64,000 nt of DNA from JBJXGE01 sp046154185 (GCA_046154185.1 JBJXGE010000094.1:20071-84070), one strand, 5' to 3'; counted from the stretch's first letter, positions 43,363 to 53,043 are shown. Translations and numbers: made by a program. The notes: generated from the sequence alone by a model not told the origin.

Positions 43363-44607
43363 CTAATCGAACAACGCGGTCACCAAACCGCTTTGCACCT
43401 TCGGCACGAACCACGTCGACTTCGGCGGCATCATTCTATTCTGGCGGCAAACGGCCGCAAACTGCTCGAGCGTCACCGGCGGCAGCGTCACGGCGAACCC
43501 GTATTGGCCGGCGTTGACCTGCTGCTGCAAGTAGGCGGCATCTCGATTGCCGCCGACGAACGTGAACTTCGGATCGCGCGGGTTGGTGAGCTGGAAAATC
43601 GGCGCGAACACACAGCGTTGCACAATGTCGGCGTCGATATCCTGCGCCGCATTCTTGGGGTCGTAGCTGCTTGGCTTCGGCCGCAGCTTGTACCAAGTCT
43701 TCGCGGTGTAGAGTCCGATCTCGTGCGTGCGCTCGGGTTGGAAACCGTTCGGTTGCGCGCCGAGCTTTTCGACGAGGAAGCTCTCACCGAGTGCGCGCTC
43801 GAGCGCCGTGGGTTCAAGCTGCGCCGCCTTGACGAGACGATTGTAGGGTGCGATGCGCATGGTGCGCATGGGAAAGAACACAGTCAAAAAATCGGCGCGC
43901 CCGAGCATGGCGGCGGCCGCGCTGCGGTGATTGCCGTCGGCCACGTACGCGAACGGCTCGGCCGCGAGGAGCCGCGCATACTTATCGGCGCGCAGGGCGT
44001 CGTTCTCGATGAGCCAGATGCGGTGCCAGTTGCCGCCGTCATCTTGCGCCTCGTAGTTCGGCGGCCGACTCCCGGCGTCGTGCTCGAGCGCTTTTTGGAG
44101 CGCGCCCGTCGAGTCCTCGACCGCGTTATTGACGCAATCGGTGTAGGCGCGCGTCGCGTCGATGAGGCGCGCGCGGCCGTCAGCTTTCGCCGGGATGATG
44201 TCCTCGTTGCGGATGATCACGCCACCCTGCGTCTTGTCGGTGCGAATTTCGGCCGTGCGCGCGAGTCCGCCGAGGCCGATCTGTCGGCGCGGGTTTGGCG
44301 CGCGCGTGTCGCAGGCGCAAATCCACAGGACGTTGCGCGTGATGCGCATCCGCGGCGAATTGCGGAGCGCGCTGAGATTCGCCTTCGCGAGTTCGAGCGC
44401 CGCAGGCGAACCTTCGGCCGGAGCATTCGGCGTGTGCACATCGCAATGCGCCATCGTCACGCGCAGGATGCTGTGCGGCTGCGCGCGCACGAGCGTGCGA
44501 ATTTCTTCTTCGCTTTGAAACTCATCGTAGTTGGGTCCACTGACCTCAGCGGCCGCCGCGCTATTTATCGGCACGAGCGCCGCGGCGATCGGACGAATGC
44601 TCACCAT
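43363..44607 (-). CDS. DUF1015 family protein
   Basis: 414 residues starting MVSIRPIAAALVP, the usual DUF1015 start. Family hallmarks are YVADGNHRSAAAAML near residue 220 and the end MMPPKSTWFVPKVQSGLV. Members form a conserved, apparently enzymatic family; some are related to serine kinases, but the function of most is unknown. It starts four bases after the stop of the glycosyltransferase gene, so it is in the same operon. No signal peptide. Confidence 0.88.
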   Translation of the reverse strand: MVSIRPIAAALVPINSAAAAEVSGPNYDEFQSEEEIRTLVRAQPHSILRVTMAHCDVHTPNAPAEGSPAALELAKANLSALRNSPRMRITRNVLWICACDTRAPNPRRQIGLGGLARTAEIRTDKTQGGVIIRNEDIIPAKADGRARLIDATRAYTDCVNNAVEDSTGALQKALEHDAGSRPPNYEAQDDGGNWHRIWLIENDALRADKYARLLAAEPFAYVADGNHRSAAAAMLGRADFLTVFFPMRTMRIAPYNRLVKAAQLEPTALERALGESFLVEKLGAQPNGFQPERTHEIGLYTAKTWYKLRPKPSSYDPKNAAQDIDADIVQRCVFAPIFQLTNPRDPKFTFVGGNRDAAYLQQQVNAGQYGFAVTLPPVTLEQFAAVCRQNRMMPPKSTWFVPKVQSGLVTALFD

Positions 44608-44611
44608 GCTG

Positions 44612-45943
44612 TCATGACTTTCCGGGCTGTAGTTGCGAGAAGAGCGCCGCGAGTTTTGTCGCTTCGGCTTCTGAATCGTGGCGCGCGCGCGCGCGCGCGG
44701 CGCCGTGCGCGCCCATGCGCTCGAGTTCCGCGAGCGGCGTTGCGAGGAGCGCGCGCATCGCGCCCGCGAGCGCTTCGGGATTTCCAGCTGGGACGAGCCA
44801 GCCGTTCGCGCCCGGCTCGACGAGTTCGGGGATGCCGCAGAGGTGCGTGCTCACGACCGGGCGGCCGAGCGCGAAGGCCTCCATGATGACGACCGGCAAG
44901 CCTTCGGCAAAGCTCGGTAACACCAGTGCGCGGGCGGCGACGAGGTGCGCGCGCACTTCCGCCTCGGTCGCCCAGCCAGCGAGCCGCACGGACATTTCGA
45001 GACCGTGCTCGCGCAAGAAGTTCTCGATCTGCGGGCGCAATTCGCCGTCGCCGACGAGCACCAGCTCGAACGGGATCCCGGCCACCTTGAGTTGCCGCGC
45101 CGCTTCGATGAGCAGCAAGTGGCCCTTGTCGGGAGCGAAGCGTCCGACCGCGACGAGGCGCGGTTCGCGCGGGAGCGGCGCGATGCGTTGTTCGAGAAAT
45201 GCGCGATCGAGCCCGCAGCGAATCACGTGGAACTTGCGCCAGTCGGCGGGGCGGCACCATCGATAGAGTTGGCTGCGACCGAAGTCGGAGATCGCGACGG
45301 CGAATTCGGCGCGGCGCGCTTTTTCGGCGAGCACGCGATAACCGGGAAAGTCGTAGATCTCTTGGCCGTGCACGGTGAAGCTGTAGCTCGGGCCGCCGAG
45401 CGTGTGGCAGAGCATCGCCACCGCCGTCGAGTTGGTGGGGAAGTGCGCGTGCAAGTGGGTGACTTGCGCGTCCGCAAGCCAGCGTTGCAAGACACACGCT
45501 TCGCACAAATAGGCGAGGTGATGGACGAGCCCGCTTTCGGCGCGCCAGCCCGAGCGGATTGCGAGCCGCAGCGCGGCGAAGAAACGCCACGGGCGCGTGA
45601 CGAGTGCTCGCAGCGCGGCGGCGCAGAGGCCGAGAAGTCCGACCGATAGCACGGCGCGCGTGCGTTTCAACTCTTCGAGATCGGCCGGATCGCGCAGATC
45701 CTTGGCGTCGGTCGGGCGAATCGTGAAACGCAACACCGAAATCCCGGCCGCTTCGACGCCGACGATTTCGCGACGGATGAAACTGTGGCTGATCTTCGGG
45801 TACTGATTGATGAGGTAGGCGACCGTCGACAGTGCCGTGACTCCTATTCGCGCCAACGAGTGAGTGGAGAAGCGTAGTTTGAAACGACGATTGTGGGAAG
45901 AGCGCGCGGGTTTGCCGATCCAACAACTTTCCAATATTGACAA
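44612..45943 (-). CDS. GT4-type glycosyltransferase
   Basis: About 443 residues in the longest version; the start is uncertain because only TTG codons are available (45943, 45856). Family resemblance begins near residue 38 (TVAYLINQYPKISHSFIRRE), so a start close to 45856 is possible. GT4 hallmarks: HLHAHFPTNSTAVAM, FTVHGQEIYDFPGY, the nucleotide-sugar region LVAVGRFAPDKGHLLLIEA, and the motif SFAEGLPVVIMEAFALGRPVV. It should add a sugar to a surface polysaccharide or lipid carrier in the cytoplasm, as colanic-acid-type WcaL enzymes do. First gene of a four-gene operon. Confidence 0.85.
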   Translation of the reverse strand: MSILESCWIGKPARSSHNRRFKLRFSTHSLARIGVTALSTVAYLINQYPKISHSFIRREIVGVEAAGISVLRFTIRPTDAKDLRDPADLEELKRTRAVLSVGLLGLCAAALRALVTRPWRFFAALRLAIRSGWRAESGLVHHLAYLCEACVLQRWLADAQVTHLHAHFPTNSTAVAMLCHTLGGPSYSFTVHGQEIYDFPGYRVLAEKARRAEFAVAISDFGRSQLYRWCRPADWRKFHVIRCGLDRAFLEQRIAPLPREPRLVAVGRFAPDKGHLLLIEAARQLKVAGIPFELVLVGDGELRPQIENFLREHGLEMSVRLAGWATEAEVRAHLVAARALVLPSFAEGLPVVIMEAFALGRPVVSTHLCGIPELVEPGANGWLVPAGNPEALAGAMRALLATPLAELERMGAHGAARARARHDSEAEATKLAALFSQLQPGKS

Positions 45944-45985
45944 TGTACTCTTAGCTGCGACCCGAAAGCCGAAAAGGAGTTCGTC

Positions 45986-48577
45986 ATGTTCCGCAACGCA
46001 CTGTCGCTGATCTTCGTCGCCGTGATCTCCGGTTCGCTCCCGTGTACGGCGATGGCCCAGGAGCCGGCGCCCGCGCCTTCGCCCGCTGTTGCCACTCCCG
46101 AAGCCGAGTTGCTTCGCGCCGAGCTGCTCGAGATTTCAAAGGGCGACCTCGCCGCTGCGGCCGACATCTACGCGCGCCTCCTCAGCGATGCCGCAACGCC
46201 GGAACCGGCGCGCGCTCGTGCGCTTCTCTACCACGCGCGCCTCAAGCGCAAGACCGGCGACCTCGCCGGCGCGCGCGCGCTCCTCGAGGAGTTTGTCGCG
46301 AAGCACGCGCATCACGCGGAGCTCCTCGCGACCGCGCGCAGTTATCTGAGCGAACTCACCCAAGGCGCCGCCGCGAATCCGGCCTTCGATTGGCTGACGG
46401 ACCTGTCGTCGCGACCGGAGATCCAGGCGAAGATTTTCGAGTTGTGCGTGGAGCTGGCCGATCCGGAGTCGGACGCCGGCGTGAAGGCGATCGGCCAGTT
46501 GCAAGCGCTCGGCAGCCTCGCGAATCCGATGGTCGAGCAACTGCTCAAGACGAGTTCGAACGCCGCGCAAAAAGTGTTTCTCGCGCTGCATCTGGTCGAG
46601 AACGGGAAGCCGGAGTTCCTTCCAGCGTTCTTCGCTGGCGAGTTCGCAAGGTACAAAGACATCTACCGTCGAATGATCCCGCTGATCCGCGAAGTCGAGC
46701 GTTCGCCCTTGAGATTTCGCGATGCCGTCGCACGGCTTAGCGTGGTCCACGAACTCGAAACGCCCTACGCGGCGATCCTGCGGTTGCATGTAGGAATCGA
46801 GGAGCGACTCGACGCCGACGTGCTGTGCCTTGGGCACTTCCCAACGGATTTGACGCGTTCGCTGTTGGCCAAGGATTCGATCGCGCACGCGGCCGTTAAA
46901 ATGCTCGCCGGCCCCGGCCTCTCAGACGATGCCTACTCGAGAGCCTTGGAGGCCATCGTCGTTTGTCGACTCGAGCTCGTGCGGCCCGAGATGTTTGAAC
47001 GCGCTTTCGTACCGAGTACTAGTCTTATGGAAAAACTCGTGAACTTGCGAATGGCGGACGAAATCGTCGCGGTCATGTCGCGTCTGTACGCGAGCGGCAA
47101 GAGATACGGCGGAGTCGACTTCGGCCCGCTCCCTGTCACGGATCGTGCTCGAGTGTACCGCGCGGCAGGGGAAGGAACGGTGCTCTGGGAGCTAGCTCGG
47201 GAGGATGACCAAGCTATACCAATGTTTGTGGAGTTCCTGTTGGCCGTTGAACAGGGCCTCGAGTACTACTTGAAAGCGCCGCGAACAGAGACCGGTCGGA
47301 GAGTTAAGCCGTCCCAGCCCCAGCCTAGGCGCGCAGGAACTTCCTTCTTCGCTCCATCACTTGCCTACGTGAACGCGATGGCATTTGTATTGCGCAACTC
47401 GCCGAACGATGGCATGCGCAGGATCGCTCTGGACGAGCTGGCGTGGGCGCCGGACGGAGTTGGCGTCGATTTGGTTGCGGAACTTCGCGCTATCTTTGAG
47501 TCGATCAAAATCGAGTCTGAAGAGTTTCAGGCCGCTATGCGGATGGTCGTCAAACGAGTCGCAAGCTGGAAAGCACGTTCTCGCGACTATCTCGATTTGT
47601 GTGTCGACATCGTGGGCAAGGATGCCCAACAAGCGACAATCCGGCCACGCTTCGACTCTTTTTCATCCGCGCTCGGAAGTCTCGATGAATCGGACCGGAG
47701 CGATTTCATTCGCGAATGGCTTAGGCAAGCAGATGTTCCGGAGCTCCTGTTGTTGGTTCACCAGAGAGTCGTCCAATATGTTCTTCCGAATGAGGTGGAG
47801 GCAAGCATTGATAAGTGGCAGAGTCCCACCGCCCGAAAATTCGCTTTCGAGTTGCTCACGATTTTTGTCGACAGCAACATGCGGCGCGGCGAGTTGGTTC
47901 AATCGGCGTCGGTAGTCCGCTACGCTGCGACACTCATATCAGATCGTGAGCTTTCAGCCGAGCGGCGTGTCTGGATGGCTGCGAGGATTCGCGCGCACCA
48001 TTTTGAACCGTCACAGTATCGTCATATCTTGGATGCGCTACTCTTGGCGGTCTCGACGGATCCGGCGCTTATGAGAGAGTTCGTAAAGGTGGGTCTTGGG
48101 CCCAACACTCCTGTTGGGTTCCTAGAGCCCGGAGACCGTGAGAGATTCATCGCCGACGCACTATTGAGTTCTGAGGACGCGGCACGTGCGTGGGCCATCC
48201 TCAATCACTCAAACACACCGGCGCTGTCCGGCAACCTGAAAACCGCGCTTCACCAGGCGGCTGATTTTCCCGTGGCAGCCGGCGCGGCGATCGGAAGGGT
48301 CCTTGGGCTCGATTCAGCCGACGCGATTGCCCTCTTACATCAAGCGCTCTCTGTAGCTCATGGCGAGGATCGTCAAAGTGTGATCAAGCGCCTGTCGTAC
48401 TTCGCGAGTTTCGACAGCCTCGAACCGCTCGCAGCTTTGCTCGACAACAACGACTATGGTGTCCGCAAGGACGCGCTCGCAGCGCTCGAGTCGATCCGCG
48501 ACACACTCGCGAAGCAAGACGCGTGGCGTGAAGCGATGAAGAAGCTGCCGCCGCCGGCGGCGAAAAAACCGGAATGA
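45986..48577 (+). CDS. Secreted helical-repeat protein upstream of a two-component system
   Basis: 863 residues with a signal peptide (about 1-25, cleavage near AMAQ) and a good ribosome-binding site (AAGGAG). Residues 35-130 look like TPR (AAAADIYARLLSDAATPEPA, GDLAGARALLEEFVAKHAHH). The rest is a long run of helices, HEAT-like at the end (FDSLEPLAALLDNNDYGVRK, ALAALESI). No catalytic motif is visible. The stop overlaps the histidine kinase start (ATGA), so it is translated together with the kinase and is probably part of its sensing apparatus. Codon bias shifts midway through the gene. Confidence 0.7.
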   Translation: MFRNALSLIFVAVISGSLPCTAMAQEPAPAPSPAVATPEAELLRAELLEISKGDLAAAADIYARLLSDAATPEPARARALLYHARLKRKTGDLAGARALLEEFVAKHAHHAELLATARSYLSELTQGAAANPAFDWLTDLSSRPEIQAKIFELCVELADPESDAGVKAIGQLQALGSLANPMVEQLLKTSSNAAQKVFLALHLVENGKPEFLPAFFAGEFARYKDIYRRMIPLIREVERSPLRFRDAVARLSVVHELETPYAAILRLHVGIEERLDADVLCLGHFPTDLTRSLLAKDSIAHAAVKMLAGPGLSDDAYSRALEAIVVCRLELVRPEMFERAFVPSTSLMEKLVNLRMADEIVAVMSRLYASGKRYGGVDFGPLPVTDRARVYRAAGEGTVLWELAREDDQAIPMFVEFLLAVEQGLEYYLKAPRTETGRRVKPSQPQPRRAGTSFFAPSLAYVNAMAFVLRNSPNDGMRRIALDELAWAPDGVGVDLVAELRAIFESIKIESEEFQAAMRMVVKRVASWKARSRDYLDLCVDIVGKDAQQATIRPRFDSFSSALGSLDESDRSDFIREWLRQADVPELLLLVHQRVVQYVLPNEVEASIDKWQSPTARKFAFELLTIFVDSNMRRGELVQSASVVRYAATLISDRELSAERRVWMAARIRAHHFEPSQYRHILDALLLAVSTDPALMREFVKVGLGPNTPVGFLEPGDRERFIADALLSSEDAARAWAILNHSNTPALSGNLKTALHQAADFPVAAGAAIGRVLGLDSADAIALLHQALSVAHGEDRQSVIKRLSYFASFDSLEPLAALLDNNDYGVRKDALAALESIRDTLAKQDAWREAMKKLPPPAAKKPE

Positions 48578-50412
48578 AGCCGCGCGCTCGCCGCGCTCGC
48601 ATCTTCACCGCGATTCTCGTCGTCGCGAGCGCGGCGTTCGGGTGGTACGCGTTCCGCACGGCCGGTCGCGATCACGCCGAGGCGGTGCGACAGTTGCGCG
48701 AACATCTCGAAAGCGAAGCGACGAGTCTCGCGTGGCGAATCGAAGAGGCGCTCGCGCGCGCGGAGATCGACGCGCGGCGCTGGCTCGAGCGCGGTCTCGG
48801 CGCCATCGATGGCGACTTCGAACGCGGCGCCGTGGTCGCGCTCGTCTCGAGCGGTCAAGTCGCGTATGGGATTCCGCCGACGGAGGCAGCGTCACCGACT
48901 GCACAGGATCTTCGCTACTACGAACTCGCCCGACTCGGCGGCGAGAACTATGAGTTTGAACGTCGCGATCCCGCGCGCGCGCTCGACGCCTACGCGTTTT
49001 TTCTCGATCGCATTCGCGCACCATCGCTGCGCGCGCGGCTGCGACTTTGCGCCGCGCGCGCGGCGATCGCGGCCGGGAGCCTAGAACTCGCCGCCTCGGT
49101 CGCGCACGAACTCTGGGTGGGAGAGTTCGCGTTCGAGAACGGTTGGCCGATCGATCTGCTTGCAGCGCAACTGTTGCTTGCGTTGCCGGGCGCTAACTTC
49201 CCGCGCACGACGCTTCTTGAGCGCTTGCGAAAACACGCTTCGATCCTCACGACTCCTCAACTCGACTTGCTGGCGCAGCAGCTCGTGCTCGCCGATGCAC
49301 TTGGGGCCGAGATCGCCGCGCGCCGCGCGCTCGAAGTCGAACTCCTCGCGCACCGTCAGGACTTGACGGCTGGTCGCGCCGTGGTCGCGGGTCGTTGGCT
49401 CTTCTATCCGCGCGCAGACTCGCGGAACGTCCACGTCGCCGCTGTGCCTGCAGCGCTTCCACCGCTCGCGGCCCCAGGACTTGTCGCGCGGCTCGAACCA
49501 CGGCTCACGCCGATCGAGAATTCGGCGTCGTCCGACTCCATGATTCGTGACGTGACGCTCCCGGCGCTCGCGCAAGCCGTCGGTCGCATCGTCGTCACCG
49601 ATCCCGATCACGCAAGCAAGCTCGCACGGCTCGGTCTTTCGCGCGACCTGCAACGCGCCGTCGCCATCACACTCGCGTTGCTGGTCGCGGGCGCGGGCGT
49701 CGCGCTCCTCGCCGCGCTCGAACGCGAGCGCCGACTTGCGGAGTTGCGCGTGCGTTTACTCGCGAACGTCTCGCACGAACTCAAAACGCCGATCACTTCG
49801 ATTCGCATCTTCGCGGATCTCCTCGCCGGCGAATCGCTTTCGCCCGACCAAGTGCGCGAGTACGGGCGCGTCGTCGGCGACGAAAGCCGGCGTTTGACGC
49901 AACGCGTGGAAGACCTGCTCGACTTCGCGCGCACTGCACGCGGCGCACGCGCACTCGAATGCGCGCCGGTCGATGTCTCGGCGCTCGCGCGCCAAACCGC
50001 CGAGAGTTTCGCGCGGCGCGCGCGCGAGCAACAAGTCGCGTTCGAGGCCCGCATCGCCGCCGACATCACGCTGACGAGTTCGGCGTTGGCGATCGAGCGC
50101 GTCCTCGGCAACTTGCTCGACAACGCGCTCAAGTACCGTGGCTCCGAAGCGCCGCGCATTGCGCTCGACGTCGAGCGGAACGGTAGCGGCGTGCGCGTCG
50201 CGGTGATCGACAACGGCATCGGCATCGCGCCCGCCGAGCAGGCGCGCATCTTCGAGGAGTTCTATCGCGTGCACTACGACAACTACTCGGTCCAAGGCAC
50301 CGGGCTCGGTCTCGCGATTTCGCGCGCGCTGGCGACGCGGCTCGGCGGGCGGCTCACAGTCGAAAGCGCGCCCGGGCGCGGCAGCACCTTCGCGCTTGAA
50401 CTGCCGGGCTGA
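48574..50412 (+). CDS. Sensor histidine kinase
   Basis: 612 residues. Membrane segments at about 9-27 and 368-388 enclose a large periplasmic sensor region of about 340 residues with no family I recognise. No HAMP domain is seen. The HisKA box is LANVSHELKTPITSIRIFAD (phospho-accepting H401), followed by the ATPase domain: LGNLLDNALKYRG (N box), AVIDNGIGIAPAEQ (G1), FEEFYRVH (F box) and GTGLGLAISRAL (G2). It is coupled to the secreted repeat protein before it (4-base overlap) and lies 55 bases before the response regulator. Confidence 0.93.
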   Translation: MKPRARRARIFTAILVVASAAFGWYAFRTAGRDHAEAVRQLREHLESEATSLAWRIEEALARAEIDARRWLERGLGAIDGDFERGAVVALVSSGQVAYGIPPTEAASPTAQDLRYYELARLGGENYEFERRDPARALDAYAFFLDRIRAPSLRARLRLCAARAAIAAGSLELAASVAHELWVGEFAFENGWPIDLLAAQLLLALPGANFPRTTLLERLRKHASILTTPQLDLLAQQLVLADALGAEIAARRALEVELLAHRQDLTAGRAVVAGRWLFYPRADSRNVHVAAVPAALPPLAAPGLVARLEPRLTPIENSASSDSMIRDVTLPALAQAVGRIVVTDPDHASKLARLGLSRDLQRAVAITLALLVAGAGVALLAALERERRLAELRVRLLANVSHELKTPITSIRIFADLLAGESLSPDQVREYGRVVGDESRRLTQRVEDLLDFARTARGARALECAPVDVSALARQTAESFARRAREQQVAFEARIAADITLTSSALAIERVLGNLLDNALKYRGSEAPRIALDVERNGSGVRVAVIDNGIGIAPAEQARIFEEFYRVHYDNYSVQGTGLGLAISRALATRLGGRLTVESAPGRGSTFALELPG

Positions 50413-50467
50413 CGCCGAACGCGGGTGCGCGTATCCTGCGCGGGCTTCCGCGGAACTAGGAGAATTG

Positions 50468-51157
50468 ATGCCGAACGAACATATCTTGCTCGTCGAAGAC
50501 GACGCCGCGATCCGCACCGGGCTCGAGGCGAAGCTGAGGCTCGATGGCTATCAAGTCACTGCGCATGTCGATGGCGCGGCCGCGCGCCGTTGGCTCGAAT
50601 CGGCGCTGCCGGATCTCATCGTGCTCGACTGGATGATGCCGAAGCTCGGCGGTCTCAGTCTTCTCGAATGGTTGCGGCGCAAGAATTCGACGCTGCCAGT
50701 CTTGATCATCTCGGCGCGCGATCGCGAAGAACAAAAGGTGACCGGGCTTCGCGCCGGCGCCGACGACTATCTCGCAAAGCCCTTCGGCCTCGCCGAGTTT
50801 ATTGCGCGCGTCGAGGCGCTGCTGCGGCGCGTGCGCGCGAAAGCGCGCGTCGTCCGTTTCGCCGACGTCGAAATCGATCTCGAACGCAGCCGCATCACGC
50901 GCGCCGGCGCCGAAGTGACGCTGTCGCGGAAGGAACTCGATCTCCTCCTTTTCCTCGCGCGCCACGCCAATCAAGTGCTTGCGCGCGAAGCGATCCAAAA
51001 CGCCGTGTGGGGCGAAACGCAGGTGAGCGACGCGCGCGCCGTCGACTACCACATGCTGCACCTGCGACGCAAACTCGAGGCCGACCCGCAATCCCCGCGT
51101 CACCTCATCACGCGCCACGGTCTCGGATACGAGTTGGTGAGTGATCGCCAAATCTGA
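50468..51157 (+). CDS. OmpR-family response regulator
   Basis: 229 residues from the ATG at 50468 (AGGAG upstream). Receiver domain 1-120: acidic pocket EDDAA, phospho-acceptor D54 in LIVLDWMMPKLGG, Thr/Ser in ISARD and the conserved K in YLAKPFG. The winged helix occupies about 130-225 (FADVEIDLERSRIT, SRKELDLLLFLARHANQV, DYHMLHLRRKLE). It is activated by the kinase encoded just before it and regulates unknown promoters. Confidence 0.95.
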   Translation: MPNEHILLVEDDAAIRTGLEAKLRLDGYQVTAHVDGAAARRWLESALPDLIVLDWMMPKLGGLSLLEWLRRKNSTLPVLIISARDREEQKVTGLRAGADDYLAKPFGLAEFIARVEALLRRVRAKARVVRFADVEIDLERSRITRAGAEVTLSRKELDLLLFLARHANQVLAREAIQNAVWGETQVSDARAVDYHMLHLRRKLEADPQSPRHLITRHGLGYELVSDRQI

Positions 51158-51250
51158 GGTCGCCGGAGTTCGAATAGCGACGCCGTGAGCGGTGTGTGAG
51201 AATCCGCCAGCAGGTTAAGAACTTGCGACGGTCGACGCGGGGAGGCGCAT

Positions 51251-51604
51251 GTGGCTGTGAAAGAGATCCGGATTGTTCGCCAGCCGTTGACGCGCGCTGA
51301 GTTGCAACCGTACTTGTTGGACGACCGGTTGGTGAAAGCGGTCATCGATTGCCACGCACGGATCATGGCGATCGGCGGCGAAATGCACTCCGACGAAGAG
51401 GCGCTACTTTTGGATCAAGGGTCTGCGCAAGCGAACCTGTGGGGCATCAATTTGTATCCGGACAAGCATTCCGACGATTGGATTGAGTTCGACTCAATGA
51501 TCAATCTGCGTCCATTCCACGGCAACCGTAGCCGAGGCATCGGTGACCCGCTGATTCGAACAAAGATCATTTCGATCGTGGCCGAGTTGGTGAAGGATGC
51601 CTAG
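51251..51604 (+). CDS. DUF5674 family protein
   Basis: 117 residues from the GTG at 51251, preceded by GGAGG at five bases. The sequence matches the DUF5674 pattern: VKAVIDCHARIMAIGGEMHS, DEEALLLDQGS, NLWGINLYPD and FDSMINLRPFHGNRSRGI. Small soluble protein. It is followed by a gene overlapping by eight bases; the two are a conserved neighbour pair. A toxin/antitoxin or nucleotidyltransferase-type role has been suggested by the arrangement only. Confidence 0.8.
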   Translation: MAVKEIRIVRQPLTRAELQPYLLDDRLVKAVIDCHARIMAIGGEMHSDEEALLLDQGSAQANLWGINLYPDKHSDDWIEFDSMINLRPFHGNRSRGIGDPLIRTKIISIVAELVKDA

Positions 51605-51953
51605 CGCTATTCACGCAGACCTTGCCGGCGGGCGTTGGCAGGAGTTCAGCTTGGTCGAGCAGCTCGGGAATATCGGCAGCGAAGTTTCACGTGCGCTCAA
51701 GGCGCGGGCGCGCGGGGATAGAGAGCGAGAACTCAGCGCTGTGGAACGCGGGCTCGAACTCTTCGACTTGACGCTCGCTGATCCCAAACACCGCGGCCGG
51801 CGGAAAGAAATCTGCCGCGCACGCGAAGTGGTTTGCGACTTCTTTCTGGGCGACAACGAGTATCAAACGGATGGCGAGTCGCTCGATCGGTACTTCTTGA
51901 CGTACGCAATCGCGGCGCGACTGGGAGCGCGGCCGTCTCGGCCGCTCCGGTGA
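51597..51953 (+). CDS. Conserved helical partner of DUF5674 protein
   Basis: 118 residues, all-helical in appearance: FSLVEQLGNIGSEVSRALKA, LFDLTLADPKHRGRRKEICR, EVVCDFFLGDNEYQTD and SLDRYFLTYAIAARLG. I recognise the pattern as a small conserved protein found beside DUF5674; the four-helix layout recalls HEPN-type partners of small nucleotidyltransferases, which is inference. It starts inside the DUF5674 gene, so the two are made together. Confidence 0.7.
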   Translation: MPSAIHADLAGGRWQEFSLVEQLGNIGSEVSRALKARARGDRERELSAVERGLELFDLTLADPKHRGRRKEICRAREVVCDFFLGDNEYQTDGESLDRYFLTYAIAARLGARPSRPLR

Positions 51954-51995
51954 GCGTATTGCGGCCGGTGGGTTCATCTCGTCGAGCGCCGCGCA

Positions 51996-53033
51996 TCAAG
52001 TGCGTTCAGTGCGATCGCCGGAGCGGGCGGGACGCCCGCGCTCCAGGCGGAGGCGCTTGAGGAGTAGGTCGAAATCTTGCGGCAACGGCGCCTCGAATGT
52101 GAGTGCGCGGTTGTCCGTGGGATGGCGGAATTCGAGCTGATAAGCGTGGAGCGCTTGGCGGCCGAACGGGATGTCGACCGCGGGCTTGTGGTTGTACGTG
52201 TATTTCTTTTCGCCGACGAGCGGATGTCCGCGCACGCCGGCTTGCACGCGGATCTGATTGCGCTTCCCGGTGACGAGTCGCACTTCGATCAGCGCCGCGC
52301 CGCGAAACTTCTCGACCGTGCGATAGTTGCACTCGGCATCGCGCGCGAACTCGTCGTCTTCGTCGGAAACGCGTTGGAGCATACTGGCGCGATCCCACGC
52401 GAGCACGTCTTGCCAGTTGCCGCTTGCGGGTTCCGGGCAACCGTGCACGACCGCCAAGTAAATGCGCGCGGGCTCGCGCGCGAGGAATTGCTCTTTGAGC
52501 GCGTCTTGCGCGCGCTCGGTTTTCGCGACGACGACGAGGCCCGTCGTGTCGCGATCGATGCGATGCACGATGAAGGGCGCGCGCTTCCGCTGCCGCTCGA
52601 GGTAATGCCGAACGTGTTCGAACAGGCACGGCTCCGATGGATGCGCCGGTCGCGGAATCGTGAGCAATCCCGCTGGCTTGTTCACGACGAGCAGCACCTC
52701 GTCTTCATAGGTGATCTTGAATCCGGTCACGTGGGTTGACGGCGTGACGCGCGGCTTCGAAGAACCCGGCCGATCTTCCCAGTAGAGAATCGTTTCACCC
52801 GCGCGGAGGCGTCGACCACTATTGGCTGCGCGCTGCTCGATGTCGTCGACATAGATTTTCCCGCGCTCGAGCGCCGCGAAAGCGCGCGAGCGCGAACCGA
52901 GTCGCTCCGCCGCGGCCAGATACTTGTCGAGCCGCGTGTCGACTTCGGCGGCGACGACTTGCCAACGCTGCTGCGTCGAACTCTTCGTGGGCTGCGTCTT
53001 CTCCGTCGGTTTCGTGCTCAGCTTTTTTGGCAT
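51996..53033 (-). CDS. RluA-family pseudouridine synthase
   Basis: 345 residues from the ATG at 53033. After a Lys/Thr-rich N-terminal tail comes an S4 RNA-binding domain (about 32-85, TRLDKYLAAAERLGSRSRAF) and then the synthase core. Motif II, IVHRIDRDTTGLVVVA, contains the catalytic Asp (HRIDxxTxG). Other hallmarks are LLVVNKPAGLLT, RIYLAVVHG, and the late GKRNQIRVQAGVRGHPLVG. It converts specific uridines in rRNA or tRNA to pseudouridine. Last gene of a minus-strand operon that begins with the thioredoxin-like gene. Confidence 0.92.
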   Translation of the reverse strand: MPKKLSTKPTEKTQPTKSSTQQRWQVVAAEVDTRLDKYLAAAERLGSRSRAFAALERGKIYVDDIEQRAANSGRRLRAGETILYWEDRPGSSKPRVTPSTHVTGFKITYEDEVLLVVNKPAGLLTIPRPAHPSEPCLFEHVRHYLERQRKRAPFIVHRIDRDTTGLVVVAKTERAQDALKEQFLAREPARIYLAVVHGCPEPASGNWQDVLAWDRASMLQRVSDEDDEFARDAECNYRTVEKFRGAALIEVRLVTGKRNQIRVQAGVRGHPLVGEKKYTYNHKPAVDIPFGRQALHAYQLEFRHPTDNRALTFEAPLPQDFDLLLKRLRLERGRPARSGDRTERT

Positions 53034-53043
53034 CGTCCGTTCA

